In this document: piece after piece, positions 8,881 to 17,222 of the stretch
Layout of the letters: the number at the start of each line of letters is the position of its first letter
Position numbering within the stretch: position 1 is the first letter of the stretch
Assembly: GCA_022827785.1 (NCBI GenBank)
Contig: JAJEIM010000043.1
Coordinates: 1-36,755, forward strand
DNA length: 36,755 bases
Direction: 5' to 3'
Source: Acidimicrobiia bacterium
Lineage (GTDB): Bacteria > Actinomycetota > Acidimicrobiia > Spongiisociales > Spongiisociaceae
Notes under the pieces: generated by a model
Database searches by the model: none
What the model was told of the DNA's origin: nothing
What the model saw: only the letters and a program-made list of their open reading frames with translations
Program-made: the position numbers and the translations under genes

Positions 8881-8910
8881 TGGTCTGCCTTGTCCCGGCG
8901 GTTGCCAAAG

Positions 8911-8916
8911 TAGACT
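8911..8916 (+). promoter_or_regulatory. -10 element of tRNA-Ala
   Basis: TAGACT ends 10 nt before the first base of tRNA-Ala. A TTGTCC at 8890-8895 could be the -35, with a short 15-bp spacer. Confidence 0.5.
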
Positions 8917-8926
8917 GCGGGAAGCC

Positions 8927-8999
8927 GGGGGTGTAGCTCAGTCGGCAGAGCACCTGGTTTGCAACCAGGAGGTCGTCGGTTCGAATCCGATCACCTCCA
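8927..8999 (+). tRNA. tRNA-Ala (anticodon UGC)
   Basis: A complete 73-nt cloverleaf. The acceptor stem GGGGGTG/CACCTCC contains the G3:U70 wobble pair that identifies alanine tRNA. The anticodon stem is CCTGG/CCAGG around TTTGCAA (anticodon TGC), and the T loop is TTCGAAT. CCA is not encoded. In Mycobacterium tuberculosis an alanine tRNA also lies a few kb from crgA, so this is part of the shared gene order. Confidence 0.98.
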
Positions 9000-9052
9000 C
9001 CGGTCATCGTTTCGGGACTCCGAAGGTCATCCGCATACGAGGGAGACAGGGC

Positions 9053-10231
9053 ATGCAACGGGCAGTTGTCGTCGACGCAGTCAGAACACCCACCGGCAAG
9101 CGGAACGGCAGGCTGCAGGGATACCACGCGGTCGATCTCGCCGCCATCCCGCTGCGAGCCCTGGTGGAACGCAACCAGCTCGACCCGGCCCTCGTCGATG
9201 ACGTGATCATGGGTTGCGTGACGCAGACCGGGGAGCAGAGTTTCAACGTGGGTCGGAACGCGGCGCTGGCGGCCGGCTTCCCCGAGGACGTGGTGGGCAC
9301 GACCATCGACCGCCAGTGCGGCTCGGCGCAGCAGGCGTCCCACTTCGCCGCCCAAGGAGTGATGGCCGGCGCCTACGACGTGGCGATCGCGGCCGGCGTG
9401 GAGTCGATGAGCCGGGTGCCTATGGGAATCACCGCCCAGCAGGGACCGGGGCGGCCGTTCGGGCCCCGCATGGTGGAACGCTATGCCAACAGCCTCGTGC
9501 CCCAGGGGATCTCCGCGGAGTTGATCGCCGAGAAGTGGGGCCTGTCGCGGGAGCACCTCGACCGGATCGCCTACCACTCCCACATGCGGGCCGCCAGGGC
9601 CACCGACGAAGGCCGGTTCGCTGCCGAGATCGTCCCGGTCGAGGTCCGGATGAACGGCGCCGCAGAGACGATCACCACCGATGAGGGCATCCGTCCCGGC
9701 ACCACGCCGGAGGTACTGGCCGGGCTCCCGCCGGTCTTCAAGGCGGACGGTGTGGTCACCGCCGGGAACTCATCCCAGATCTCGGACGGCGCGGCCGCCG
9801 TGCTGATCATGTCGGAACAGAAGGCCGAGCAACTGGGTCTGGAACCCAAGGCCTACTTCCTGCAGTTCGCCCTGGCGGGCGTGGATCCGGTCAGCATGCT
9901 CACCGGACCGATCCCGGCCACCGCCCGGGTCCTGGAGCGGGCCGGATTGAGTATCGACGACATCGACCTGTTCGAGGTGAACGAGGCCTTCGCCTCGGTG
10001 GTCGGGATCTGGCTGGCCGAGAACGGAGGGTCCGATCCTGATGCCCTCTGGGAGCGGACCAACGTGAACGGCGGGGCGATCTCCACGGGCCATCCCTTGG
10101 GGGGAACGGGCGCCAAGCTCACCGCCACCCTGGTGCACGAGATGGAGCGCCGGCGGGCTCGTTACGGACTCCAGACCATGTGCGAGGGCGGGGGCATGGC
10201 CAACGCCATGATCCTCGAACGGGCCGCGTAG
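9053..10231 (+). CDS. Thiolase (acetyl-CoA C-acyltransferase)
   Basis: A 392-residue cytoplasmic thiolase with all catalytic motifs: nucleophile C89 in DRQCGSAQQA, the NEAFA motif near residue 308, H347 in the GHPLGGTGAK motif, and C377 in CEGGGMANA. It catalyses thiolysis of 3-ketoacyl-CoA or the reverse condensation of acetyl-CoA. The ATG at 9053 has a GGGAG ribosome binding site. No hydratase or hydroxyacyl-CoA dehydrogenase adjoins it, so the choice between a degradative and a biosynthetic role is open. The acyl-CoA dehydrogenase upstream suggests degradation. Confidence 0.95.
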   Translation: MQRAVVVDAVRTPTGKRNGRLQGYHAVDLAAIPLRALVERNQLDPALVDDVIMGCVTQTGEQSFNVGRNAALAAGFPEDVVGTTIDRQCGSAQQASHFAAQGVMAGAYDVAIAAGVESMSRVPMGITAQQGPGRPFGPRMVERYANSLVPQGISAELIAEKWGLSREHLDRIAYHSHMRAARATDEGRFAAEIVPVEVRMNGAAETITTDEGIRPGTTPEVLAGLPPVFKADGVVTAGNSSQISDGAAAVLIMSEQKAEQLGLEPKAYFLQFALAGVDPVSMLTGPIPATARVLERAGLSIDDIDLFEVNEAFASVVGIWLAENGGSDPDALWERTNVNGGAISTGHPLGGTGAKLTATLVHEMERRRARYGLQTMCEGGGMANAMILERAA

Positions 10232-10269
10232 GCGGCGCTGGAACGAGACGAGGTGGACCGGCCCGCCGT

Positions 10270-10515
10270 ATGACGTTGCTCAACATAATCATCGCCGTGG
10301 CGATCGGCGCCGCCATCTGGACGGCCTCGATGGCCGTGATCCGGGCAGTGGCCAATCCCCCACCGGCTGTCGATCCCGATGACGTCGTGGAGACCCTACG
10401 GCGCTTCCGGTGCAGCCTCTGCGGCACCGAGGTGACGATGACGACCTCCAACACCACCGCATCGAACCCGCCCCGTCATTGCCGCGAGGAGATGGACGAG
10501 GTCCCCGTCACCTGA
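10270..10515 (+). CDS. Small membrane-anchored zinc-ribbon protein
   Basis: An 81-residue protein starting at the ATG at 10270, 38 bp after the thiolase stop. Residues about 3-25 form one transmembrane helix (LLNIIIAVAIGAAIWTAS). The cytoplasmic tail holds a CSLCGTEVTMT segment followed by PPRHCREEM, so two Cys in a CxxC and a later His-Cys pair that can bind zinc. The layout resembles short conserved actinobacterial proteins of unknown function. No enzymatic role can be read from the sequence. Confidence 0.7.
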   Translation: MTLLNIIIAVAIGAAIWTASMAVIRAVANPPPAVDPDDVVETLRRFRCSLCGTEVTMTTSNTTASNPPRHCREEMDEVPVT

Positions 10516-10523
10516 CCCGGAGG

Positions 10524-10555
10524 CTATCCACAGCCTTGGATAACTCCGTGGAGAA
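10524..10555. promoter_or_regulatory. Cluster of three DnaA-box-like 9-mers
   Basis: In the gap between the convergent zinc-ribbon and crgA genes, CTATCCACA (10524-10532, 8 of 9 to TTATCCACA), CTTGGATAA (10535-10543, reverse, 7 of 9) and CGTGGAGAA (10547-10555, reverse, 7 of 9) are closely spaced. The arrangement resembles pieces of actinobacterial oriC regions. Three imperfect boxes are too few for an origin; this could be a DnaA-titrating or remnant site, or chance. Confidence 0.3.
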
Positions 10556-10648
10556 CTACAGGGCTGTAACTCTGCCCCGTGTCAACGCGACTGAACGGCG
10601 CGGAGCGACACAGCGAGAAACTCGGGGAACATCGGAGCGACCCGGGCC

Positions 10649-10894
10649 TCAGTGATAGTTGGTTGTCATGAGGAAGCCGCCGCCCATCGAAGCCAGCCCG
10701 ACCAGCAACAACCACGAAGGCGTGTCGAGCACGTAACGGGTCACGACCAGCAGGACCCCGAGGCCCATGAGACCGAACATGATCGCCACGTAGAGCTTCG
10801 ATGACTCCTTGGCCTTCTTCCCCCGGCTGGCGCTCTTGGGTGGTGTCGGACGACCCACCGTCTTGGATTTGCGACGCCCCTTGGATTCCGGCAT
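10649..10894 (-). CDS. crgA: Cell division protein CrgA
   Basis: An 81-residue small membrane protein. From the ATG at 10894, about 32 basic residues (MPESKGRRKSK and following) precede two transmembrane helices (about 33-52 and 60-77), ending in the GGGFLMTTNYH tail, all typical of CrgA. A start at 11011 is possible but would overlap trpG. In mycobacteria CrgA is a septal scaffold that recruits and contacts FtsZ, FtsQ, FtsI and PbpA; in Streptomyces it restrains FtsZ assembly. It lies beside trpG and the pknB operon as in mycobacteria, which supports the call. Confidence 0.93.
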   Translation of the reverse strand: MPESKGRRKSKTVGRPTPPKSASRGKKAKESSKLYVAIMFGLMGLGVLLVVTRYVLDTPSWLLLVGLASMGGGFLMTTNYH

Positions 10895-10988
10895 GCGGAC
10901 CAGGCTACCACCGCCGGCACCGGGCCGAACGGTCCCGGGTCCCGGTGGCGGTAGTTCCATGCGAACGGTTCGGTAGGCTGAGCGGCCT

Positions 10989-11549
10989 ATGCGGGTGCTG
11001 GTCCTAGACAATTACGACAGCTTCACCTTCAATCTGGTCCAGTACCTTGGTGAGCTGGGCGCCGAACCGACCGTGATCCGCAATGACGAGATGGATGCGC
11101 CCTCAGCCGCCCGGTTCAAACCGGACAGGTTGGTCGTCTCACCGGGACCCGGACGGCCCGAGAACGCCGGCTACACGGAGTCGTACATCGGATACTTCGC
11201 CGGGCTAGTACCCATCCTGGGCGTCTGCCTCGGCCATGAGGCCATCGTCACCACGTTCGGCGGCGCCATAGACCTCGCTCCCCGGATCATGCACGGCAAG
11301 ACCTCATCGGTCCGTCACGACGGCAGGGACATCTTCTCCGGTCTGAAGAATCCCTTCGTCGCCACGCGGTACCACTCGCTGGCGGCCAGCGTCCTGCCCG
11401 ACGTGCTCGAGCCCTGCGCCTGGAGCGAGGATGACGTTATCCAGGGAGTGAGGCATCGGGAGCTTCCTATCCATGGCGTGCAGTTCCATCCGGAGAGCGT
11501 GCTCACCGACGAGGGGATGGCGCTCCTCGACAACTTCCTGACCGGCTGA
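10989..11549 (+). CDS. trpG: Anthranilate/aminodeoxychorismate synthase glutamine amidotransferase
   Basis: A 186-residue class I glutamine amidotransferase that supplies ammonia to chorismate for anthranilate (tryptophan) or aminodeoxychorismate (folate) synthesis. The catalytic triad is visible: C80 in GVCLGHE, and H167 and E169 in FHPES. The N-terminal DNYDSFTFNLVQYL and the SPGPGRP motif are family signatures. Its partner TrpE/PabB is not in the window. The position between crgA and the pknB operon is conserved in mycobacteria (Rv0013), where it is called trpG; a PabA or dual role cannot be excluded. Confidence 0.93.
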   Translation: MRVLVLDNYDSFTFNLVQYLGELGAEPTVIRNDEMDAPSAARFKPDRLVVSPGPGRPENAGYTESYIGYFAGLVPILGVCLGHEAIVTTFGGAIDLAPRIMHGKTSSVRHDGRDIFSGLKNPFVATRYHSLAASVLPDVLEPCAWSEDDVIQGVRHRELPIHGVQFHPESVLTDEGMALLDNFLTG

Positions 11550-11585
11550 TCCCGGAGCCGACCCGAAGATCAGGCCGGGGGGCGC

Positions 11586-12464
11586 TCAGTGGTTGTGCTC
11601 GTCGTGATGTAGGTCGGTCGGGTCCGATTCCAGATGGATGGATCGCTCGTGGGAGTGGTGCCGATCCGTCTCGTCGTGATGTGGATCGTCGAGGAACAGA
11701 TGGGTGCCGTCCACGTTCATCAGCCCCATGCCGTAGGCGGCCGTCAGCTGCGAAGCCGTCAGAACCTCGCCGGGTGGACCGGCGGTGACCACGCGCCCTG
11801 CCAGGAGGACCACGTAGTGGGCATCCCAGGCCTCTGCCAGATCGTGCGTGGTGACGATGACCGTGCATCCGTGAGCGTTCTCGGAGCGGATGGTGTCCCG
11901 GACCGCCTGGATGGACACCACATCGAGGCCGGTGGCCGGCTCGTCCAGCAACAGGATGTCGTGGTCCTGCGCCAGCCCTTGGGCCAGCAGCACCCGGTGG
12001 CGTTCCCCGCCCGACAGTCGGGAGAGGTGCCGCATGGCAAGGTGGGTGATGTTGGTTCTCTCCATCGCCTCGTCGACCATCCTGCGATCCTCCCTGTTGA
12101 GAAGGCGCAGCGGCCGCCGGCCCGCGTAGCGGCCCATACTGACCACCTCCCGGACGGTGACCGGTAGCGAGGGATTGACCTTGGTCTCCTGGAGGACATA
12201 GGAGGTCCGATAGGTCCGGCCGTTCCTGGATCCCACGGTGACGCTGCCCGACACCGGTTGGACCAGGCCGGCAATGGCGTTGAGCAGGGTCGACTTGCCT
12301 GCGCCGTTGGGCCCGATCAGTGCCGTGATCGATCCGGCCGGAATGTCCACGCTGGACTGCTCCACAACCGTCTTGGGGCCGTAGCGGAACACCGCGTCCC
12401 GGACCGTCACAGCCGGCCCGCTGGCTTCCATCGCGTCCCGAACCGTTGCCTCGACTGATGCCAT
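11586..12464 (-). CDS. ABC transporter ATPase with His-rich tail (ZnuC-like)
   Basis: A 292-residue ABC ATP-binding subunit. Walker A is GPNGAGKST (51-59), the signature is SGGER (151-155), and Walker B is LLLDEPA (171-177), followed by the H-loop in TTHDLAEAW. Similarity is to the zinc/manganese (ZnuC/MntB) ATPases. The last about 40 residues are rich in His and acidic residues (about eleven His, with DDPHHDE, DRHHSHE and HHDEHNH clusters), a likely metal-binding extension. It starts 9 bp after the pknB stop with a GGGGAGG ribosome binding site, so it is probably the last gene of the fhaB-pknB operon. No permease or binding protein is nearby, so the partners must be elsewhere or the protein has another role. 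Confidence 0.88.
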   Translation of the reverse strand: MASVEATVRDAMEASGPAVTVRDAVFRYGPKTVVEQSSVDIPAGSITALIGPNGAGKSTLLNAIAGLVQPVSGSVTVGSRNGRTYRTSYVLQETKVNPSLPVTVREVVSMGRYAGRRPLRLLNREDRRMVDEAMERTNITHLAMRHLSRLSGGERHRVLLAQGLAQDHDILLLDEPATGLDVVSIQAVRDTIRSENAHGCTVIVTTHDLAEAWDAHYVVLLAGRVVTAGPPGEVLTASQLTAAYGMGLMNVDGTHLFLDDPHHDETDRHHSHERSIHLESDPTDLHHDEHNH

Positions 12465-12473
12465 CGGCCTCCC

Positions 12474-14600
12474 CTATTCCTCGTCCGATTCCGGACTATC
12501 ACTACCCGCGTCCACCACTGGTGCAGAGTAGTCACCGAGCACTACCAGCACGGTGTCGCCGCGCTCGAACTCCTCGCCCGGGCCCGGGGCCTGGCGGGCG
12601 ATCCTCCCCTCCAACTCGGGGGTATCAACCGTAGCCCTCGAGTTGGCAACCTCCAGGACGAGGCCCAATTCGGCCAATATCGCCTCCGCCTCCTCGGGGG
12701 TGGCGCCGGTGAGGTCGGGAACCTCCACCAGATCCGGTCCCGTGGATTCGTACAGGGTGATCATCTCGCCCACAGGCAATTCCGTTCCTCCCGGCGGGTC
12801 GGTCCGGATCACCACACCGACCTCATCGCCCGCGCTGGGCTCCTGGATGACCTGTACCTGCATCCCCGCCTCCCCGAGCAGGACGATCGCGTCAGCTACC
12901 GCCTGACCGGCCAACTCCTCGAGCACGAAAATCTGGGGACCCTCGGAGACCACCAACTGGACACTCCATCCGGGGTTCACGTCCGCTCCCGGAGTAGGCT
13001 CCTGGCCGGCAACTACTCCGGCCGGCACCTCGTTGTTGCGGGCCAGGGTGGTGGAAACCTCCAGACCGAGCCCCTCGAGCATCCCCTCCGCCCGATCGCG
13101 GCTCAGTCCGATCACCCGGGGCATTTCGATGGGCTCCGGACCGGCCGAGATCACCAATTCGACGACCGTCCCGACCGGTGCCCGCGCTTCACCCTCCGGA
13201 TTCTGGCTGATAACCACGCCCACCCCGATCGTGTCGTGACGGGCGGTGCGCACCGTGGCGGTAAACCCTTGACCCTCGAGTTGCCCGATGGCGCGCTCTC
13301 TGGTCGATCCGACCACGGTGGGAATATGCAGTTGGGCAGGCCCGTCGGAGACGACCATGTCGACGGGTGATTCCTCCTCGGCCACCGTTCCCGCCGCCGG
13401 CTCGGTCCGGATTACCGAATTCTCCGGCGCCTCGCTCGGCTCCCTGGTTCGTGTGACCAGGAACCCCGCCTCCTGGAGCACGATGAACGCCTCGTCCTCG
13501 GATTGGCCTGTCACGTCCGGAACTGCAATGGTCACCACCGGCTGGGTGGTGGGAGGCGGAGGATCGTTCGAAAGGCTGTTGAGCAGGAGGTATGCCCCCA
13601 GTACCACACCGGCGGCAAGGAGGACGGCCGTGAGGATGAAGGGAAGCTGCGACGGTTGGCGGGGCCGGCCCTGCATGCGGCGGTAGGCATCGTCGGCGCG
13701 GGGCGGGCGAGGCGGCAGGTCCTGGCCGGGGCCGGCGCGGCCGGGAGACGGCACCGAGGCCTGGCTGACCGGCGAAGGGCGGCCCTGGAGCAGAACCAGC
13801 AGGTCATGGTGGATGTCGGCGGCCGTCTCGTAGCGTCGATCAGGGTCCTTCTCGAGGGCGCGCATCACCACGTTCTCCAGCTCCAGCGACACGTCGGTAT
13901 TCAGCCTGCTCGGTGGGATGACCTCGGCGGTGACGTGCTGGTACGCCACCGACACGGCACTCTCCCCCCTGAAGGGGGGACGGCCCACCAGCATCTCGTA
14001 GAGCACCACCCCAAGGCTGTAGATGTCCGACCGCTCGTCGGCAGGGTCGCCACTGGCCTGTTCGGGACTGAAGTATGTGGCGGTGCCGATTACCGATCCC
14101 GCCTTGGTCAGGCCTTCGGAGGCGCTACGGGCCCGAGCCACGCCGAAGTCGGTCACCTTGACGCTGCCGTCCGTCGTCAGCAGAACGTTGCCGGGCTTGA
14201 TGTCGCGGTGGATGACATCGCTCCGGTGAGCGGCGTCGAGCGCCTTGGCGATTTCGGCTGCTATCTCGGTTGCCCGGCGCGGCAGGAGCCTGCCCTCGGC
14301 CTGGATGATGTCGCGGAGGGATCGCCCCGTAACAAGCTCCATGACCATGAAGTAGGTGCCGTCTTCCTCGCCCCAGTCGTAGACCGACACGATGTTGGGA
14401 TGGCTCAGGTTGGCGACCGCCCTGGCCTCCTTGCGGAAGCGGGCTACGAAGGTATCCGTCTCGGCGTACCGGTCGTGCAGTATCTTGACGGCCACCTTGC
14501 GGTCGAGGAGACGATCCCGAGCCTCGAACACATCCGACATGCCGCCGCGCGCGATCTGCGCGGTCAACTCGTAACGACCTAGGGAGTTCGGAGCAACCAT
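12474..14600 (-). CDS. pknB: Serine/threonine protein kinase PknB with five PASTA repeats
   Basis: A 708-residue transmembrane Hanks-type kinase. The kinase domain (about 9-270) has the glycine loop ARGGMSDV, K39, E58, HRDIKPGN with D133, DFG at 151-153 and a SPEQA motif after the activation loop, so it should be active. A Pro/Arg-rich juxtamembrane segment leads to one helix at about 319-341. The outside part consists of five PASTA repeats starting near residue 356, each ending in a VVSDGP-like turn; Mycobacterium PknB has four. PASTA repeats sense muropeptides or lipid II. The C-terminus is acidic. It follows pbpA after a 183-bp gap, larger than the other gaps in the operon. PknA, which accompanies PknB in mycobacteria, is absent here. 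Confidence 0.96.
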   Translation of the reverse strand: MVAPNSLGRYELTAQIARGGMSDVFEARDRLLDRKVAVKILHDRYAETDTFVARFRKEARAVANLSHPNIVSVYDWGEEDGTYFMVMELVTGRSLRDIIQAEGRLLPRRATEIAAEIAKALDAAHRSDVIHRDIKPGNVLLTTDGSVKVTDFGVARARSASEGLTKAGSVIGTATYFSPEQASGDPADERSDIYSLGVVLYEMLVGRPPFRGESAVSVAYQHVTAEVIPPSRLNTDVSLELENVVMRALEKDPDRRYETAADIHHDLLVLLQGRPSPVSQASVPSPGRAGPGQDLPPRPPRADDAYRRMQGRPRQPSQLPFILTAVLLAAGVVLGAYLLLNSLSNDPPPPTTQPVVTIAVPDVTGQSEDEAFIVLQEAGFLVTRTREPSEAPENSVIRTEPAAGTVAEEESPVDMVVSDGPAQLHIPTVVGSTRERAIGQLEGQGFTATVRTARHDTIGVGVVISQNPEGEARAPVGTVVELVISAGPEPIEMPRVIGLSRDRAEGMLEGLGLEVSTTLARNNEVPAGVVAGQEPTPGADVNPGWSVQLVVSEGPQIFVLEELAGQAVADAIVLLGEAGMQVQVIQEPSAGDEVGVVIRTDPPGGTELPVGEMITLYESTGPDLVEVPDLTGATPEEAEAILAELGLVLEVANSRATVDTPELEGRIARQAPGPGEEFERGDTVLVVLGDYSAPVVDAGSDSPESDEE

Positions 14601-14783
14601 TCAGAAACGTACCGTCAACCCCGCACCAAGGGGCTCGGATGGTGGCCGACCACTTTCATACCAGGTAGTTTGCCACGGGCGAGGCCCTTAGCCGTTTGTT
14701 TGTCGACTCGGCGAGGATGCCGGCGGCAAGCAGAATGCGCCAGGCAGCGTATTCCTCGCAAGGCCCGCTGACGAAGGCAAACC

Positions 14784-15902
14784 CTAGGAAGCTGGTGGGA
14801 TAACCTCGATCCAGGCTGCAAGCACCGCTCGACCGATGGAAGCCGCCGCAGCTCTGCCCGGCCCTATCTCGCCGGGACCGCCGGGATAGACGACTACCGC
14901 CACCACGATGGTGGGGCGAGCGGCGGGCCAGACCCCGAAGAACCACGCAGCCGACCCCCCCGCGTCGAGCTCGGCAACTCCCGAGTTGCCGGCAGGCTCC
15001 CCCGGACGGTCCCGCGCGCCGCGGACCGCCAGTGGCCGGCTCTCTCCATAAAGCGACAGGGCGGCCTCGTAGCCAAAGGTGTCGGTCATGGGTTCCGGGT
15101 CCGTTTGCGACACCTGATCGGAGTCGGCGTCGAACACGCGAGCGGTTACGTACGGGCGCATCATCAGCCCGTCCTGGCCGGCGGCCGCCACCCGCGTGGC
15201 AATGCCGAGCGCGGAGCGCGGGTCCATCTCGTCGAGCGTGATCGCTCCCTCGGCGGTCAGCAGTTCCGGCAACGACCCTCCGACGGCGCGATTGACGAGG
15301 GGCCCGTCAGGACTCTCCGTCAGTGCGTCCCATACCACCGCAGCATTCGTCCCGACCAGGGCATTGGGATTGAAGGTCGGTGAGTTGGCCATCGCCAGGA
15401 CCTGACCGGTGGCAGGATCGAGGGCGACCACCGAGCCCCGCCGATCGCCCAGGACTCTGGCGGCGGTTGCCTGAAGCTCGTGGTTCAGCGTCAGCTGGAT
15501 CGAACGGGGACGCAGGTCCTCACCGAGCAGCGCGTTGAGGATCCCCGAGGTGGTCAGGTCGCGGCGCGACCGGAGCAGCGTGGCGTGAGCAGCCTCCACG
15601 CCCCGGTCGCCGAACATCGCCGAAGAGAAGCCGACCACATGGGCATAGACCGACCCGTACAGGTACTCGCGCCGGAACGCTCCGGGATCGAGAGGATCGG
15701 GCACCGACCTGGCCAGCACCACTGCGTCCGCGGAGAGTATCTCGCCGCGTTCCTGGCCCGACCTGGTCAACTCCACCCGCGGGTTCCGGGGATTCTGGCG
15801 AAGCCGGTCGGCCGCGATCGCCTGCCAGTAGGTGAGGTCCACCACGAGTACCAGGAAGATGATGCCGAGGACCAAGACGACGCGGCGGATCGGTCCGTTC
15901 AT
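14784..15902 (-). CDS. pbpA: PbpA-like class B PBP lacking the transpeptidase active site
   Basis: A 372-residue protein related to mycobacterial PbpA (491 residues). The N-terminal half is well kept: a membrane anchor at 8-28, the QNPRNPRVELTRSGQERGEI region, the LNHELQATA helix and the GSVVALDPATGQVLAM strand. The transpeptidase domain is not. After NRAVGG (204-209), where the family has YPPGSTFK, the sequence goes to SLPELLTAEGA and then to a segment matching the far side of the SxN region. About 100 residues with the SxxK serine and lysine and the SxN motif are therefore gone. The KTGTAE motif is NSGVAE (306-311). The frame is intact and the last strands (AAWFFGVWPA) and helix are kept. 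It overlaps rodA by 4 bp (ATGA). It cannot catalyse cross-linking by the known mechanism; a structural or sensing role, or slow decay, are the alternatives. Confidence 0.85.
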   Translation of the reverse strand: MNGPIRRVVLVLGIIFLVLVVDLTYWQAIAADRLRQNPRNPRVELTRSGQERGEILSADAVVLARSVPDPLDPGAFRREYLYGSVYAHVVGFSSAMFGDRGVEAAHATLLRSRRDLTTSGILNALLGEDLRPRSIQLTLNHELQATAARVLGDRRGSVVALDPATGQVLAMANSPTFNPNALVGTNAAVVWDALTESPDGPLVNRAVGGSLPELLTAEGAITLDEMDPRSALGIATRVAAAGQDGLMMRPYVTARVFDADSDQVSQTDPEPMTDTFGYEAALSLYGESRPLAVRGARDRPGEPAGNSGVAELDAGGSAAWFFGVWPAARPTIVVAVVVYPGGPGEIGPGRAAAASIGRAVLAAWIEVIPPAS

Positions 15903-17185
15903 ACCCGTTCCTCATGACTCACGCGGGCCAGGACGGCGAGGATGACGAAACCGGCCATCGTCAACGACAGCCCGTACGACAGGAAGGGAATCGGCATGGC
16001 GGTGCCGGGTAGGAGCCCGACCACTCCGGCCACGGACAGCGCGGTCGGGCCACCGAGGAGGAGCGACATCCCGCCCGCAAGGAGTTTGTGGAACACCTGC
16101 CTGGCCCGCAAAGCGATACCGAAGCCGGTGACCACCATCAGGGCGTAAGCGGCCAGCACCACCACGGTCCCGGCGAGGCCCAGCTCCTCGCCAACGGCCG
16201 CGAACACCAGACTGGTGGTCGAATCCGGGATCAGACCGGGATCGCCAAGACCGGGGCCGGTCCCCGAGAGACTCCCCGCCCCAAGTCCGTACAAGCCCTC
16301 GGCGAGCCGGTTGCCCGGGCCCTCCGGTTGGTTCCATGGATCCGTCCACACCGTTATCCGGGTCTGGATACCCCCCGATAACCAGGGGCCCGCAACCAGC
16401 CAGAGGATCCCCGCACCAAGGCCACCGACCAGGTAGGCGGCCCGGTCGGTCGCCATGTAGGCCATCACGCAGAACATCCCCAGCACGATCATGGACGTTC
16501 CCGAGTCCCGGATGGCAACGCCGACCAAGACGAGCCCCAGCAGGACGAGCGATGGCCAGACCGTCGTGACCCGGGCCGGGTTGAGCGAGGCGGTATACCG
16601 GCCGCCGGCGGAGAAGAATGCCTGCCGTTCGGAAAGGAGGGTGGCAAACAGGGCCACAGTCACCAACTTGACGATCTCGCCCGGGTCGAGGACCAACGCC
16701 GGACCCGACTCCCAGGCCACCCAGATCAGGTCGCTCCCCGAACCCAGAGACGGGATCGCAACCAGTCCGGCCGCGAGGGCCAGGAGAGGCCACCAACCGC
16801 CGCCCCGATGACCGAGACCCTTCTCGGAGACGGCGTACAGCCAGATGGCGGACATGGTGGCGCTCAGCAACAACCACCAGCTATGGAGGCCCGCCAGATC
16901 CTCGTCCAGGCGATAGATGGTGACGAACCCCACCGCCGCGAGGATGGAAGCGGTGGGAACCAGGAGGGGGGTGGCGTCCGGCGCCCACGCTCGCAACGCC
17001 ACGAGGAGCAGCCCGAACGCTACGGCCAGCACCACGAAGGCCGCCAGCGCCGGTGTGGCCCGGACCTCCTCCCGAGCCAGGTTGACGAGCACGACTCCGA
17101 ATGCGGCCAGGCCACCCGACCCGCAGACGAATACGAATTCCGCCTGCCTGCTCATCGGATCGGGCGGTCCGTGCGCCCGCACCAT
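15899..17185 (-). CDS. rodA: RodA/FtsW-like SEDS protein with degenerate catalytic motifs
   Basis: A 428-residue polytopic membrane protein of the SEDS family, whose active members polymerise peptidoglycan glycan strands with a class B PBP partner. About ten or more hydrophobic helices and the GEELGLAG and FLSYG motifs place it in the family. The catalytic Asp of the TDFIF motif is replaced: the sequence reads PDSTTSLVFAAVGEELG, with S325 at that position. The QPAEFSK motif is DPGEIVK (167-173), GYQIVQS is GNRLAEG (291-297), and SYGGS is SYGLS. The gene is otherwise full length. It is adjacent to pstP (37-bp gap) and overlaps pbpA. The ATG at 17185 is used; an ATG at 17155 is also possible. 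Without the Asp it is unlikely to be a polymerase. Confidence 0.88.
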   Translation of the reverse strand: MVRAHGPPDPMSRQAEFVFVCGSGGLAAFGVVLVNLAREEVRATPALAAFVVLAVAFGLLLVALRAWAPDATPLLVPTASILAAVGFVTIYRLDEDLAGLHSWWLLLSATMSAIWLYAVSEKGLGHRGGGWWPLLALAAGLVAIPSLGSGSDLIWVAWESGPALVLDPGEIVKLVTVALFATLLSERQAFFSAGGRYTASLNPARVTTVWPSLVLLGLVLVGVAIRDSGTSMIVLGMFCVMAYMATDRAAYLVGGLGAGILWLVAGPWLSGGIQTRITVWTDPWNQPEGPGNRLAEGLYGLGAGSLSGTGPGLGDPGLIPDSTTSLVFAAVGEELGLAGTVVVLAAYALMVVTGFGIALRARQVFHKLLAGGMSLLLGGPTALSVAGVVGLLPGTAMPIPFLSYGLSLTMAGFVILAVLARVSHEERV

Positions 17186-17222
17186 GCCCGAAAGACCATC
17201 GGAAGCGGACGGGGCAATCCGT

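Noticed and set aside
10516-10648. Chromosomal origin of replication
   Set aside because: Only three imperfect DnaA-like boxes, no AT-rich unwinding region and no dnaA or dnaN beside it.
14601-14783. Missing transpeptidase part of PbpA hidden by a frameshift
   Set aside because: I read the three minus-strand frames of the gap after pbpA and found no SxxK, SxN or KTG motif; the missing part is internal to the gene, not after it.
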